Below, in pieces: positions 1 through 8,794 of a DNA stretch of 64,000 nt. The notes under the pieces are model-generated. The model was not told the DNA's origin and made no database searches. It was given only the letters and a program-made list of their open reading frames with translations. Position 1 is the first letter of the stretch. Each line of letters begins with the position of its first letter. Source of the DNA: JBDWFY01 sp965275915 (GTDB taxonomy: Bacteria > Pseudomonadota > Alphaproteobacteria > Rhizobiales > Stappiaceae); the NCBI GenBank assembly GCA_965275915.1, contig CBDHYI010000002.1:1-64000 (forward strand), read 5' to 3'. Both the position numbers and the translations under genes were made by a program.

Positions 1-423
1 AAGTGCAATGACGGCAAAGAACTCCTGATTTCAATCCAGAACGAGCGGGAGTGGGCCTCACTGTGCGAAATCCTGCTCGATGACCAGGATCTGCCCACAA
101 AACCCGGCTTTGAAGACAACTCAGCCCGGGTCAGGAACCGCAACGAAGTCGACAGGCTGGTTGGCAACGCAATTGCTCTTCGCGGTCGCGAGGAGAACAT
201 AGAACTGCTTGGCAAGGCCGGCATCGCCTATGGGCGACTCTCCGAGATGGAAGATGTCGTTTCACATCCCCAGCACAAAATCATCACGATTGAGACCGAA
301 CACGGTTCCGTTGAGATGCTGGCGCCGGGAGCATCGGTGGTCGGCGAAGAACCGAGCTATGGACCTGTGCCGAAAAAAGGCGAGCATGGCGAAAGGATCC
401 GGAAAGAGTTTGGGACGGGTTGA
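1..423 (+). CDS. CaiB/BaiF family CoA-transferase, C-terminal part (cut by window edge)
   Basis: Frame 1 is open from the first base to a TGA at 421-423 and encodes the last 140 residues of a family III CoA-transferase. The fragment shows the family pattern: a strand ending ISIQNEREWASLCEIL, then a GFEDNSARVRNRNEVD stretch matching the usual 'F..n..R..nr.eL' segment, and a later KAGIAYGRLSEMEDVVSHPQ stretch matching the 'agvp.g.v..v.ev..hpq' region. Such enzymes move CoA between carboxylic acids and act in the cytoplasm. The substrate cannot be told because the N-terminal half, with the catalytic Asp, lies outside the window. Confidence 0.85.
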   Translation, partial: KCNDGKELLISIQNEREWASLCEILLDDQDLPTKPGFEDNSARVRNRNEVDRLVGNAIALRGREENIELLGKAGIAYGRLSEMEDVVSHPQHKIITIETEHGSVEMLAPGASVVGEEPSYGPVPKKGEHGERIRKEFGTG

Positions 424-453
424 TCCTTTACTCCTGCTGCCGCGGACAATGAT

Positions 454-918
454 ATGAACCTGGCGATTTCGAAATCCCCAACAGAGAGAGTTTCTGAAAC
501 AGCGTTACAGATCATCACGCGAAACGGCGTGACACGACAGGCGCTGTCCGACATCGGTCTGCGTCTCGCCGCATTTGCGACTGGCCTGAAGGTCTCCCTT
601 GAAACGCAGACTGAGATAGTCCTGGACGTCGAAGATGACGGAACATTTGAACTGATTATGTTCAATCTTTCCGTGCATAAACCTCCCTACCGTGATGGCC
701 TTGCATTCGATACGTGGTCGATTCACACGCCGCTTACCGGTCGATTCGAAGCATCATTGAACGGAAGCGGCCCGATGGTCGTAACACAAGGGGGAAGCTT
801 GGAAGTGCTTCCCGGCGAAATGGCGAAGCTATTGGCCATGGACGATAAAGTCGAGATCTGCAGCCTGTTTGGCATAGCCCGCAGATATCTGCCGCCCGCA
901 CGACCCCGGATCGACTGA
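454..918 (+). CDS. hypothetical protein, 154 aa
   Basis: This ORF begins 30 nt after the CoA-transferase stop. I do not recognise a family. The protein is soluble-looking, with no signal peptide or membrane segment. It has an acidic middle (ETQTEIVLDVEDDGTFELIM) and a C-terminus ending in a Pro/Arg-rich tail. No good Shine-Dalgarno sequence precedes the ATG, so the start is uncertain. Codon third positions look coding. It may be co-transcribed with the CoA-transferase. Its function is unknown. Confidence 0.55.
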   Translation: MNLAISKSPTERVSETALQIITRNGVTRQALSDIGLRLAAFATGLKVSLETQTEIVLDVEDDGTFELIMFNLSVHKPPYRDGLAFDTWSIHTPLTGRFEASLNGSGPMVVTQGGSLEVLPGEMAKLLAMDDKVEICSLFGIARRYLPPARPRID

Positions 919-984
919 CACACTGAGACACGCTTCGCTTCCGCCCTGGCCATGCCTGAACCACGGGCATTTTTATCAATGAAA

Positions 985-1039
985 TTAAGGGCCTAAACCC
1001 TTCTCGGCATTCCTAAAAGTCGGCATAGGTTTAACCTAT
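985..1039. promoter_or_regulatory. two operator-like palindromes upstream of the ABC importer
   Basis: The gap before the binding-protein gene holds two short inverted repeats. The first is AAGGG-CCTAAA-CCCTT at 987-1002. The second is ATAGGTTTAACCTAT at 1025-1039, symmetric except for its central base. They lie 150-200 bp before the start codon, where a repressor or activator of the importer operon could bind. No regulator can be assigned from the sequence. Confidence 0.35.
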
Positions 1040-1188
1040 AGCCCTCATCAAAAATGATGCGCTTCTCAGTCTGTACCGACAATGCACGATTGGATCGGTA
1101 GGCAGTCTACTGCCTGTGAACCACCAACCGCCGGGCTCAGCTTGAAGATATTGCGGCTGAGCCGCGTCAACAGGGAGGAGACATTTCT

Positions 1189-2343
1189 ATGTTGAAACGC
1201 ATGGTTATCGCCGCAGTGACCGCGCCACTCGCACTGTCGCTGAGTTTTGCAGCCAATGCAGAAGGTTTGAGCGAGTTGCCGCCGGAGATTGCGGCGGCCT
1301 ACGAAGGCGTCGATGAAGGTCAGCCTGTGGGCCCCTCGAAGTATCGCGACTGGACGCCTCGCTCTGAGGCGCCATGGAAAATCGGATATGCCAGTTCCTA
1401 CGCGGGCAACACCTGGCGCGCGGAAGGCATGAAACGCCTGATGGACGTCATGCTGCCGGCTTACAAGGAGGCGGGGCTTGTATCCGATGTGAAAGTCACA
1501 CAGTCCGACCTGAACGATGCCCGGCAAATCCAACAAATTCGTCAGCTGGTCGATGAGGGCGTCGACGCGATCATCATCTGCTGCTCGAATCCCGTTGCTT
1601 TGAATAAAGCCGTCAAATATGCCTACGACCACGGCGTCGTCGTCTTCTCGTACTCGGGATATCTCACGTCCGATTATGCCTTGAACGCATCGTCCAACTA
1701 CACGGACGGCGGGTATCAAATTGCCAAGGCACTGATTGAAGAGGTCGGCGGCAAAGGCAACTTCCTGCTTGTCTCCGGCATTCCGGGTGCCGCATCCTCG
1801 GAGAGCTTCGACACCGGCGCAAAGCGGGCTCTGGAGGAGTTTCCCGACGCCAGGCTGGTCGGTCAGGTGGCTGGAAACTGGACGGACCAGGTCGCCCAGA
1901 CCGAAGTGCAGAAGTTCCTGGCAACCAATCCAGCCAAGATTGACGGAATCATTGCCCAGGGCTCCCAGGAGACCGGTATCCTGAAGGCCGTCCTGCAGTC
2001 CGGCCGTGACGTCATGCCCATCTCGCTGGCGGGGTCCGCCGGGGCTGCCTGTTATCTGAAGAAAAACCCGGGCTGGATCAGCCACGCATTCCAGATCTGG
2101 CCTCCGGGCGACGAAATGGAGCTGGGCTTCAATTCGGTGATCCGCACGCTGCAAAATCAGGGACCGAAAGTCCAATCGATCCTGCGCCCTGTCTACCGGG
2201 TTGAAGCTGCCGACTATGTCGCTTCCCTGCCGGAGGATTGCTCGATCGACAGCACCGAATACATCCAGCCGGGCATCGATATCTGGTTCGATGACGAACG
2301 GGCTGCCGGATACTTCCTGCGTCCGAAGGATCCGCTCGAATAA
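1189..2343 (+). CDS. sugar ABC transporter periplasmic substrate-binding protein (ribose type)
   Basis: Residues 1-24 form a signal peptide (MLKRMVIAAVTAPLALSLSF, cleaved after AANA). The rest has the periplasmic-binding-protein type 1 fold of sugar and autoinducer binders: KIGYASSYAGNTWR at the start of the mature fold, then VDAIIICCSNPVALNKAV and DGIIAQGSQETGILKAVL. A strong ribosome site (GGGAGGAG) lies 7 nt before the ATG. The 384-aa length is slightly above the usual 310-360 because of an extra N-terminal stretch after the signal. It is the first gene of an importer operon with the ATPase and two permeases that follow. The ligand is unknown. Confidence 0.88.
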   Translation: MLKRMVIAAVTAPLALSLSFAANAEGLSELPPEIAAAYEGVDEGQPVGPSKYRDWTPRSEAPWKIGYASSYAGNTWRAEGMKRLMDVMLPAYKEAGLVSDVKVTQSDLNDARQIQQIRQLVDEGVDAIIICCSNPVALNKAVKYAYDHGVVVFSYSGYLTSDYALNASSNYTDGGYQIAKALIEEVGGKGNFLLVSGIPGAASSESFDTGAKRALEEFPDARLVGQVAGNWTDQVAQTEVQKFLATNPAKIDGIIAQGSQETGILKAVLQSGRDVMPISLAGSAGAACYLKKNPGWISHAFQIWPPGDEMELGFNSVIRTLQNQGPKVQSILRPVYRVEAADYVASLPEDCSIDSTEYIQPGIDIWFDDERAAGYFLRPKDPLE

Positions 2344-2444
2344 CGACATTCATCCATCCACCAAGACGCGGGACCGGCCGACATTCGCTTTGTTCGGTCT
2401 CGCCCGCTCCGTCAGAGAAATAAGCAGATCAGGCCCGTGCACCT

Positions 2445-3986
2445 ATGCCACTCGTAAACCTGAAAAACATTTCGAAGAGTTTTGGGGAAACCCGTGCGCT
2501 TTCCGGGGCAAATCTGCACACCGGGCCGGGAGAAATCCACGCCATCGTCGGAGAAAACGGCAGCGGCAAAAGCACGATGGCCAAGATCATCTCGGGTGTG
2601 ATCCTGCCCGACAGCGGTACCGTCGATATTCTGGGCATACAGCCAAAGAAGCCGGCAGACGCGATTGGTGCCGGAATCTCCACCATCTATCAGGAAATTC
2701 TCATTGCCGAAGATCTGACGGTCTACGAGAACACGTTTGCCGGCAGCGATGGTCTGTGGAGGAAGGACCGTTCGATTACCGAAAAGAGGAAGATCGCCAA
2801 GGACATCCTGACGCGATTGACGGGTCAGCCGGTCAATCCCGACGCCATCGTCCGAACACTTCCCCTGAGCGTCAAACAGTGGATCGTCATCGCACGCGCC
2901 ATCCTGCAAAAGCCGAAAGTGCTCATATTTGACGAAAGCTCGGCGGCACTCGATCTTGAAGCCACGAACCGACTGCATGACGAGATGCGCAAATTGCGGG
3001 ATGGCGGTTCCTGCATCATCCTCGTAACGCACCGTATTGCCGAACTCGTCAAGATCACGGACAGCGCGACCGTCCTGCGTGAGGGAAAAACGGTCGGGCG
3101 CCTTTCGAAACAGGAGATAACCGAGGAAAAGATTCTGGAATTGATGTCGGCCTCATCAACGGCCGGCACGGGCAAACGGCCCAGAAAGGTCATCTCGACC
3201 GAGCAGAAACCGATCCTGCACGCTGAGGAATTTCAGGTCTCCGAGGCGTCAGAACCCTTCGATTTCAAGGTTCACAGAGGCGAGATAGTGGGAATCGCCG
3301 GTCTTGACGGAGCCGGGCAATCGGAGTTCGTGCGTCAGCTTTCATGTATCGAAAAGCCCTACTCCGGAGAGGTCATGGTCTGCGACAGCTCAACGGAGGC
3401 GCATCAGCTCAGAACACTCTCTGAGGCTGAGGAGGCGGGGATCACCTATGTCTCCGGCGACAGAAAGCTGGAGGGCATTTTTCCGAACCTTTCCGTTTTT
3501 GAGAATTTTGGCATCGCCTTGATGGATCGACTGACCCACCGAAGCGGGATCGTCTCCCGCGATCGAATCCGGGACAAGCTGAATATCGAGGTGGAGCGGC
3601 TGGCAATCAAAATCGGCAGCAGGTCAGACAGAATCACCACCCTTTCAGGCGGCAACCAGCAAAAGGTCCTCATCGCCAGGGCATTTGCGAAATCCCCGAA
3701 AGTAATCGTTCTGAACGATCCCGCCCGAGGCGTGGATGTCGGCACGAAAAAGGATCTTTACAGCCATCTTCGAGACTTTGCCTCCAATGGTGGAGCGGTC
3801 GTCTACCTGTCTTCCGAAATCGAAGAATTCTACAATTTTGCCGACCGGGCCGATGTTTTTGTGAACGACACGATATTCGCCTCGTTCAAGGATGACGATA
3901 TCAATGAGGGCAATATCCTCTCCGCGATGTTCGGCCGCTCGGGACACATCGAATTCGATGCAGAGAGCGAGGAAGTCGCGTCATGA
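2445..3986 (+). CDS. sugar ABC transporter ATP-binding protein, two ABC domains (RbsA/MglA type)
   Basis: The 513-aa protein has two fused nucleotide-binding domains, as in RbsA. Domain 1 (about 1-230) has Walker A GENGSGKST, a degenerate signature LSVKQ and Walker B VLIFDESSAALD. Domain 2 (about 255-500) has the usual degenerate Walker A GLDGAGQSE, an intact signature LSGGNQQKVLIARA and a Walker B reading VIVLNDPARGVD, where the usual D-E pair is N-D. The composite site made of domain 1 Walker motifs and domain 2 signature is therefore intact and the other is not, which is common in this family. The gene overlaps the next permease by 4 nt (ATGA). Confidence 0.92.
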   Translation: MPLVNLKNISKSFGETRALSGANLHTGPGEIHAIVGENGSGKSTMAKIISGVILPDSGTVDILGIQPKKPADAIGAGISTIYQEILIAEDLTVYENTFAGSDGLWRKDRSITEKRKIAKDILTRLTGQPVNPDAIVRTLPLSVKQWIVIARAILQKPKVLIFDESSAALDLEATNRLHDEMRKLRDGGSCIILVTHRIAELVKITDSATVLREGKTVGRLSKQEITEEKILELMSASSTAGTGKRPRKVISTEQKPILHAEEFQVSEASEPFDFKVHRGEIVGIAGLDGAGQSEFVRQLSCIEKPYSGEVMVCDSSTEAHQLRTLSEAEEAGITYVSGDRKLEGIFPNLSVFENFGIALMDRLTHRSGIVSRDRIRDKLNIEVERLAIKIGSRSDRITTLSGGNQQKVLIARAFAKSPKVIVLNDPARGVDVGTKKDLYSHLRDFASNGGAVVYLSSEIEEFYNFADRADVFVNDTIFASFKDDDINEGNILSAMFGRSGHIEFDAESEEVAS

Positions 3987-4957
3987 TGCAGGTCCTTCAT
4001 CAGGCCAGGGGCCAGTACAGCCATCTGATCGTGCCCTTTGGTCTCGTTGTCGTATTGCTCCTGATCTGCGCCTTCAGGTCGCCTCAGCTGTTCAGCCCCG
4101 TCGGCGCAGCCGGCGCCGTTCTCGTTTCGGCGCCGTTGATCTTGGCAGCCATGGCGATCACCCCCATCGCAATGGCGGGCCGCGGCGGGGTCGATTTGTC
4201 AATTGGTCCCGCGGTCGGCTTCATCAATGTAACCATCGTCACTTGGCTGACTCAGTGGGGCTTTGAAAGTCCGCTTGCTGTCTTTGTCTATGCAATCCTG
4301 GTCGGCTGCCTCTGGCAGTTGCTGCTCGCGTCGATGATCGTCTTCGTCCGCGTCTCGCCGATTATCGTGTCGCTTGCTGGCTTCATGATCCTGTCCGGCA
4401 TCAATCTCGTTATCCTCCCAAGACCCGGCGGCCTGTCACCGGACTGGCTGTCCGACTGGGGGTATGGAACAGAGTTGCTCAGTCCTGTCCTGTTCGTTCT
4501 GATCGCCGCGTTCATCCTATGGTTCCTTTTCCAGCGCACCGCGATTTTCCAGCACATACGGCTGATGGGGGCGGACGAGAAAACCGCCTATACGGCTGGT
4601 GTCGACATCAATGTCGTGCGGTTTGCCGCGCATCTGTCGGCCGGCGTTCTGACCGGTCTTGCCGCGGTTTGTCTGACCGGCCTGATCGGATCGGGTGATC
4701 CCTCGCAAGGAAACACGCTGACCTTGCAGGCGATCACGGCTTTGGTCCTTGGCGGCACGTCATTGGCCGGCGGCCGGGGTGGCGTTGTCGGGTCGATTCT
4801 CGGCGCCATCGCGATGTACCTGATCTTCGTTGTGCTGAGTTCATTCGACTTTGGCGCCGTTTCCGGATTCATGACCCAAATGAGCTACGGGCTCATTCTG
4901 GTCCTCTCGCTGTTGCTGACGCTCGTTACGGGCAAGGCAAAACTGGAAACGGCATGA
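3983..4957 (+). CDS. sugar ABC transporter permease (RbsC type), first
   Basis: This 324-aa hydrophobic protein has about 8-10 membrane segments and the BPD_transp_2 permease hallmarks: RGGVDLSIGPAVGFINV in the N-terminal half and LVLGGTSLAGGRGGVVGSILG near the C-terminus. It overlaps the ATPase gene by 4 nt, which suggests translational coupling. It would form the inner-membrane channel as a heterodimer with the next gene product. The two permeases are diverged, so the pore is probably asymmetric. Confidence 0.9.
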   Translation: MMQVLHQARGQYSHLIVPFGLVVVLLLICAFRSPQLFSPVGAAGAVLVSAPLILAAMAITPIAMAGRGGVDLSIGPAVGFINVTIVTWLTQWGFESPLAVFVYAILVGCLWQLLLASMIVFVRVSPIIVSLAGFMILSGINLVILPRPGGLSPDWLSDWGYGTELLSPVLFVLIAAFILWFLFQRTAIFQHIRLMGADEKTAYTAGVDINVVRFAAHLSAGVLTGLAAVCLTGLIGSGDPSQGNTLTLQAITALVLGGTSLAGGRGGVVGSILGAIAMYLIFVVLSSFDFGAVSGFMTQMSYGLILVLSLLLTLVTGKAKLETA

Positions 4958-4967
4958 GGAGGCCACA

Positions 4968-5972
4968 ATGACGCCAAGACAGCAAAACCCCATAACCGCG
5001 GTGATGACCTCCGATTACAAAGGGATTTGTCTCGGAACAGCCCTTCTCATTATCCTGTTCGCGGCCGGCGCCTATCTGGTGGAAGGATTTGCGTCTTCCA
5101 ACAACATCAGATCGATCCTGCTCCTGGCCGCCTTTCTCGGACTTGCGGCGCTGGGTCAGACGATGGTCGCGCTTGTCGGCGGCCTGGATCTGTCCATTCC
5201 CTTTGTCATCGGTGCCTCCAACATATTGCTGGCTTATCTGTTCGGGACAGACATCCCCGCAGTCCTGTGTATTTTGATCATTGCCGTCATGGGACTGGCG
5301 ATCGGACTGCTGAATGCAGTTTTGAGTTATCGGCTGCAGGGGCAGGCTTTGATCGTCTCGCTTGGCGTGGGCTTTGCGGTGGTCGGTGCGGCACAAATCT
5401 TTACGACGCTGGGTTCGCAATATTCCGGAACGGTCTTCAGCGAGGTCCCCGGGTGGTTTGCGGCAATCGCGTCGATCAATGGCAAGGCGTTCGGGCTGCC
5501 GATCCCGCCGGTCATCATCATATGGGCTTTGATCACCGGACTCGTTGTCTTTGCCACAGCGCGCATGCGGCGCGGTCGGGAAATCTACGCCATCGGCGGA
5601 AACCGCACGGCGGCAGCCCGTTTGCGCATCTCCGAATTTCGTGTCTGGATGCTGACCTATGGCGTATCCGGCCTGACGGCATCCATTACGGGGATGCTGC
5701 TACTGGGGTTTTCCGGGGGCGGATTCGCCGGCGTCGGAGATCCTTATCTTTTCACGACTGTAGCGGCTGTCGTGGTCGGCGGTACTTCCTTGCTGGGAGG
5801 CGCCGGCGGCTACGGCGCAACGATCGTCGGTGTTCTGGTACTCCAGGTTCTCACGTCGCTCCTGGTCGGCCTCGGCCTGAACTACGCCGCCCAGCAAACC
5901 GTATTCGGGCTGCTCATCCTGCCCATGGTCGCGATTTATGCGCGAACCCCACACATCAGAATGCAGATCTAG
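4968..5972 (+). CDS. sugar ABC transporter permease (RbsC type), second
   Basis: This 334-aa membrane protein belongs to the same family as the preceding permease. Matching motifs are VGGLDLSIPFVIGASN and VVVGGTSLLGGAGGYGATIVG. The ATG follows the previous stop by 10 nt and has a strong site (GAGGAGG) 6 nt upstream. Together with the binding protein and ATPase it completes a four-component importer. The presence of two distinct permease genes, rather than one homodimeric permease, resembles AI-2 (LsrCD) and some rhizobial polyol/sugar systems. The ligand is not evident. Confidence 0.9.
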   Translation: MTPRQQNPITAVMTSDYKGICLGTALLIILFAAGAYLVEGFASSNNIRSILLLAAFLGLAALGQTMVALVGGLDLSIPFVIGASNILLAYLFGTDIPAVLCILIIAVMGLAIGLLNAVLSYRLQGQALIVSLGVGFAVVGAAQIFTTLGSQYSGTVFSEVPGWFAAIASINGKAFGLPIPPVIIIWALITGLVVFATARMRRGREIYAIGGNRTAAARLRISEFRVWMLTYGVSGLTASITGMLLLGFSGGGFAGVGDPYLFTTVAAVVVGGTSLLGGAGGYGATIVGVLVLQVLTSLLVGLGLNYAAQQTVFGLLILPMVAIYARTPHIRMQI

Positions 5973-5991
5973 TTTCTCAGGAGGAGACAAC

Positions 5992-7449
5992 ATGAACATA
6001 CAAACGAAAGCGTCTGAGTTGAAAATCGACTTCTCGGGTCCATACGTCATGTCCATCGGCGGAAAGCTGGTCGGATCGAATGAAACCTTTGAAGTCTTCA
6101 ATCCAGCCAATGGCCACATCGTGGCGAATGCTCCGTCCGGCACCCGCGAGCAGATGGAAGAGGCAATTGCAGCAGCGAAGGCGGCACAACCGGCCTGGGC
6201 CGCCCTGAGCTACACGGAACGCGGAGCCTATATCGAAGCCTATGCGGACGCCCTGGAAGCCAACAAGGACGATATCATCACGCTCCTGACGACCGAACAG
6301 GGCAAACCAAGACACTCGATGGCGACGACAGAGGTGGAAGCGGCAATCTACTGGGTGCGGGAGGTTGCTAAGCGCGAACTCAAAACCGAGATCATCGAAG
6401 ATACCGACGAGCATATCGTCGAAGTCGATCACACGCCCCTTGGCGTTGTCGGGGCCATAACGCCGTGGAATTTTCCGATTCTGCTGGGCCTGTGGAAAAT
6501 CGCGCCCTGTCTGCTCACCGGCAACACCATGGTTATGAAACCATCACCCTATACCCCTCTGGGAACGCTTCGTTTCGGCGAGATTGCGCAGCAGATCTTT
6601 CCAGAAGGCGTTTTGAACATCGTGTCCGGCGGGAACGAACAGGGTCAGTGGATGACCGAACATCCGGACATCTCCAAGATCTCTTTCACAGGGTCGACGG
6701 CGACCGGCAAGAAGGTCATGGCCTCATCGTCCACCAACCTTAAGCGGATCACACTGGAACTCGGCGGTAATGACCCGGCAGTCGTGCTTCCCGGTACGGA
6801 TTATGAGCCCCTCATCCCGGTTCTCTTCGACGCCGCCTACGGGAATGCCGGCCAGTGGTGCATTGCCACCAAACGGCTTTACGTTCATTCATCTCAGCAC
6901 AAGCAGTTTGTGGAAGACTTTGTCGATTACGCATCGACGAAAAAGGTTGGCGATGGAATGGATCCCGAGACAGATATCGGCCCGATCCAGAACAAGATGC
7001 AATATGACAAGCTCCTCTCACTTTTCGCGGATACGAAAGAAAAGGGCTACAATATTCGTCTGGGGGGCGAAATCGATGAGAGCCTCGACGGAAATTACGT
7101 TCCGCTTACGGTCGTCGACAATCCGCCTGAGGACAGTCGTGTTGTAAGGGAAGAGCCCTTCGGTCCGATTCTTCCGATCATTGCGTATGACGATGTGGAT
7201 GACGTCATAGAGAAAGCGAACGACACGGATTTTGGTCTCGCCGCATCAGTATGGGGCCCCGATCGCGACGAAGCCATCAAGGTCGGCAAACAGATCGAAG
7301 CCGGAACAGTTTGGGTGAATGAAATTCATATTCATGGCATCGACATACCCTTTGGGGGACACAAACAGTCGGGCATGGGTGTTGAAAACGGTCGCAAGGG
7401 CCTGGAAGAGTTCACGAACACAAAGACATACATGTTCAAGAAGTCATGA
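5992..7449 (+). CDS. NAD(P)-dependent aldehyde dehydrogenase
   Basis: The start at 5992 is chosen because AGGAGGAG lies 7 nt before it; a longer in-frame ORF exists upstream but would overlap the permease. The 485-aa protein has all ALDH signatures: GAITPWNFP with Asn160, VMKPS with Lys183, FTGSTATGK at about 232-240, ELGGNDP with Glu256 as general base, and GQWC with catalytic Cys290. It oxidises an aldehyde to the carboxylate in the cytoplasm. It follows the importer by 19 nt and so probably processes an aldehyde made from the imported compound. The exact substrate is not evident. Confidence 0.9.
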   Translation: MNIQTKASELKIDFSGPYVMSIGGKLVGSNETFEVFNPANGHIVANAPSGTREQMEEAIAAAKAAQPAWAALSYTERGAYIEAYADALEANKDDIITLLTTEQGKPRHSMATTEVEAAIYWVREVAKRELKTEIIEDTDEHIVEVDHTPLGVVGAITPWNFPILLGLWKIAPCLLTGNTMVMKPSPYTPLGTLRFGEIAQQIFPEGVLNIVSGGNEQGQWMTEHPDISKISFTGSTATGKKVMASSSTNLKRITLELGGNDPAVVLPGTDYEPLIPVLFDAAYGNAGQWCIATKRLYVHSSQHKQFVEDFVDYASTKKVGDGMDPETDIGPIQNKMQYDKLLSLFADTKEKGYNIRLGGEIDESLDGNYVPLTVVDNPPEDSRVVREEPFGPILPIIAYDDVDDVIEKANDTDFGLAASVWGPDRDEAIKVGKQIEAGTVWVNEIHIHGIDIPFGGHKQSGMGVENGRKGLEEFTNTKTYMFKKS

Positions 7450-7774
7450 ACGCAGGCGCTGGTCTGTTCTTTATACTTAGTAAGGGAACAGGCCTGCTGG
7501 CCTTGGGTGATCGTCGGCTGCAGATCCGGCTCAGTCATCAGCGAAGTCAATACTCCCACCTCAAATCCGGTTTCGGCAAGGTGATTGGTCCCATCACCCG
7601 ATCTGCTGTTGTGCAGTATTGAACCGACAAGGATACGCGTGAAAACAAAGGGTCGGGGACATTGCCGCGATCCGGGTATCGCGAGAATTGACCCAGGTGA
7701 ATTCGTTTCTCTGCACAAAGAGCCCAAAGTTATGGTGGGCAATCGCATTCGAACCGGTGTTCTCCGAGGTAAAC
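7450..7774. other. intergenic gap between aldehyde dehydrogenase and LysR genes
   Basis: These 325 bases separate convergent genes. Apart from the 60-bp repeat at 7631-7690, no coding region was recognised. A short stretch 7451-7510 could hold a terminator, but no clean stem followed by a T-run is visible. Confidence 0.4.
7631..7690 (-). repeat. 60-bp interspersed repeat, copy A (inverted relative to copy B)
   Basis: The reverse complement of this segment matches 15992-16051 at 52 of 60 positions without gaps. A 23-bp block ending in TTTTCACGCGTATCC is identical. Each copy contains an internal inverted repeat around CGCGATCC and GGATCGCG (imperfect in this copy). It resembles the short palindromic repeats found between rhizobial genes. 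The two copies face each other across 8.4 kb. Confidence 0.75.
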
Positions 7775-8674
7775 TCAGGAGTGGGAGAGTTCTTCTCTCA
7801 TCTTCTGGAGAAGGGCCTGGGGTACAGGATCCATATCGATATTTTTCAACTTCAGCGCACCGTATGTCAAATTGACCACCGGCTCCCATCGCCGAACAAC
7901 CAAAGACGTATCCGGAAATGCGGTTGGGCTGAACGGGTCGCAGATAGCGATTCCTGCATTGGAAGCCGCCATTCGACAGCACGTGATCGCAGAAGAGGAT
8001 TCCAACCCAACGGTCAATTTTTCTCCCGCTCGCTCGACGGCAGTATCGATGCGGGTGCGCAAAGGCTGCCGGCTTGGCAGGATCAACCGGTAAGTGCTGA
8101 CAAGATCCGGTGTCAAGACCTCGTACTCGGCCAACTCATGGGCTGCAGACAGAGCGACGACGGCATGCGTATCCACAAGCGGGATTGTTTCCAGCGCCGG
8201 ATTGGCGACCGGAAGCAGAGCAAGCGCAATATCGATTTGCCTGCGGGCGACCCAATCCTCAATGTCGATACGCGATCTAGCCTCAAGGGCGACGTGCACA
8301 TCGGAGTGGTCTTCCAAAAATGCCTTCATCGCATTCATAAACTGCAGACTGTTCAACAGCGGTGGTGTGGCAGCCACCCGGATACGATGTTGTCCCTTGG
8401 CCGCAATGTCACGCGCAAGTGTCTGAAGGTCGTCCAGGCCGGAAATGGTAGCCTCGACCGCTTTGAAGAATTCGATCCCCTCACGGGTCGGATTGATCGT
8501 TGTCCCGCTCTTACGGTGAAACAGCTTGATGCCCAGCGCATGCTCCAGTGCAGCCAGCTGTTTGCTGATGGCTGGTTGCGTAAGGTTCAGCCGCTCCGAC
8601 GCAGCTGTCACGCTGCCTCCGATCATAACGGCATGAAATGCGCGCAACTGACGCAGTCCGATCCGGTTGCCCAT
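7775..8674 (-). CDS. LysR family transcriptional regulator
   Basis: This 299-aa protein has a winged helix-turn-helix at residues 1-62 (LRQLRAFHAVMIGGSVTAAS, then LTQPAISKQLAALEHALG) followed by a LysR substrate-binding domain to the C-terminus. The start fits the family length. It is divergent from the sulfatase gene with 120 bp between them, the usual LysR arrangement for controlling the neighbouring operon and itself. Two operator-like inverted repeats lie in that gap. The inducer is probably a product of the sulfatase/acid-sugar pathway, but this is inference. Confidence 0.92.
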   Translation of the reverse strand: MGNRIGLRQLRAFHAVMIGGSVTAASERLNLTQPAISKQLAALEHALGIKLFHRKSGTTINPTREGIEFFKAVEATISGLDDLQTLARDIAAKGQHRIRVAATPPLLNSLQFMNAMKAFLEDHSDVHVALEARSRIDIEDWVARRQIDIALALLPVANPALETIPLVDTHAVVALSAAHELAEYEVLTPDLVSTYRLILPSRQPLRTRIDTAVERAGEKLTVGLESSSAITCCRMAASNAGIAICDPFSPTAFPDTSLVVRRWEPVVNLTYGALKLKNIDMDPVPQALLQKMREELSHS

Positions 8675-8675
8675 C

Positions 8676-8710
8676 TTTCATTTGCCCGAATGAAAATTTC
8701 CAAAATGGAA
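8676..8710. promoter_or_regulatory. candidate LysR operators in the LysR-sulfatase intergenic region
   Basis: TTTCATT-TGCCCG-AATGAAA spans 8676-8695, with perfect 7-bp arms directly beside the LysR start codon. TTCCA-AAA-TGGAA at 8698-8710 fits the T-N11-A LysR box. The first overlaps the likely ribosome site of the regulator gene and would allow autorepression; the second could serve activation of the sulfatase operon. Confidence 0.5.
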
Positions 8711-8794
8711 TAACCCTCCAAGTTCTTATCATTTTTTTTATGCACTTAAAACGCCTAGCCTCGACGCAGATCAACTGAAAGTTGGGAGGAACCG

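Noticed and set aside
1066..2349. Long minus-strand open frame (427 codons) over the sugar-binding protein
   Set aside because: It is antisense to a gene with signal peptide, ribosome site and family motifs; the protein has no recognisable pattern.
7688..8713. Plus-strand open frame (341 codons) over the LysR gene
   Set aside because: The minus-strand LysR has the full helix-turn-helix; the plus frame is a composition artefact.
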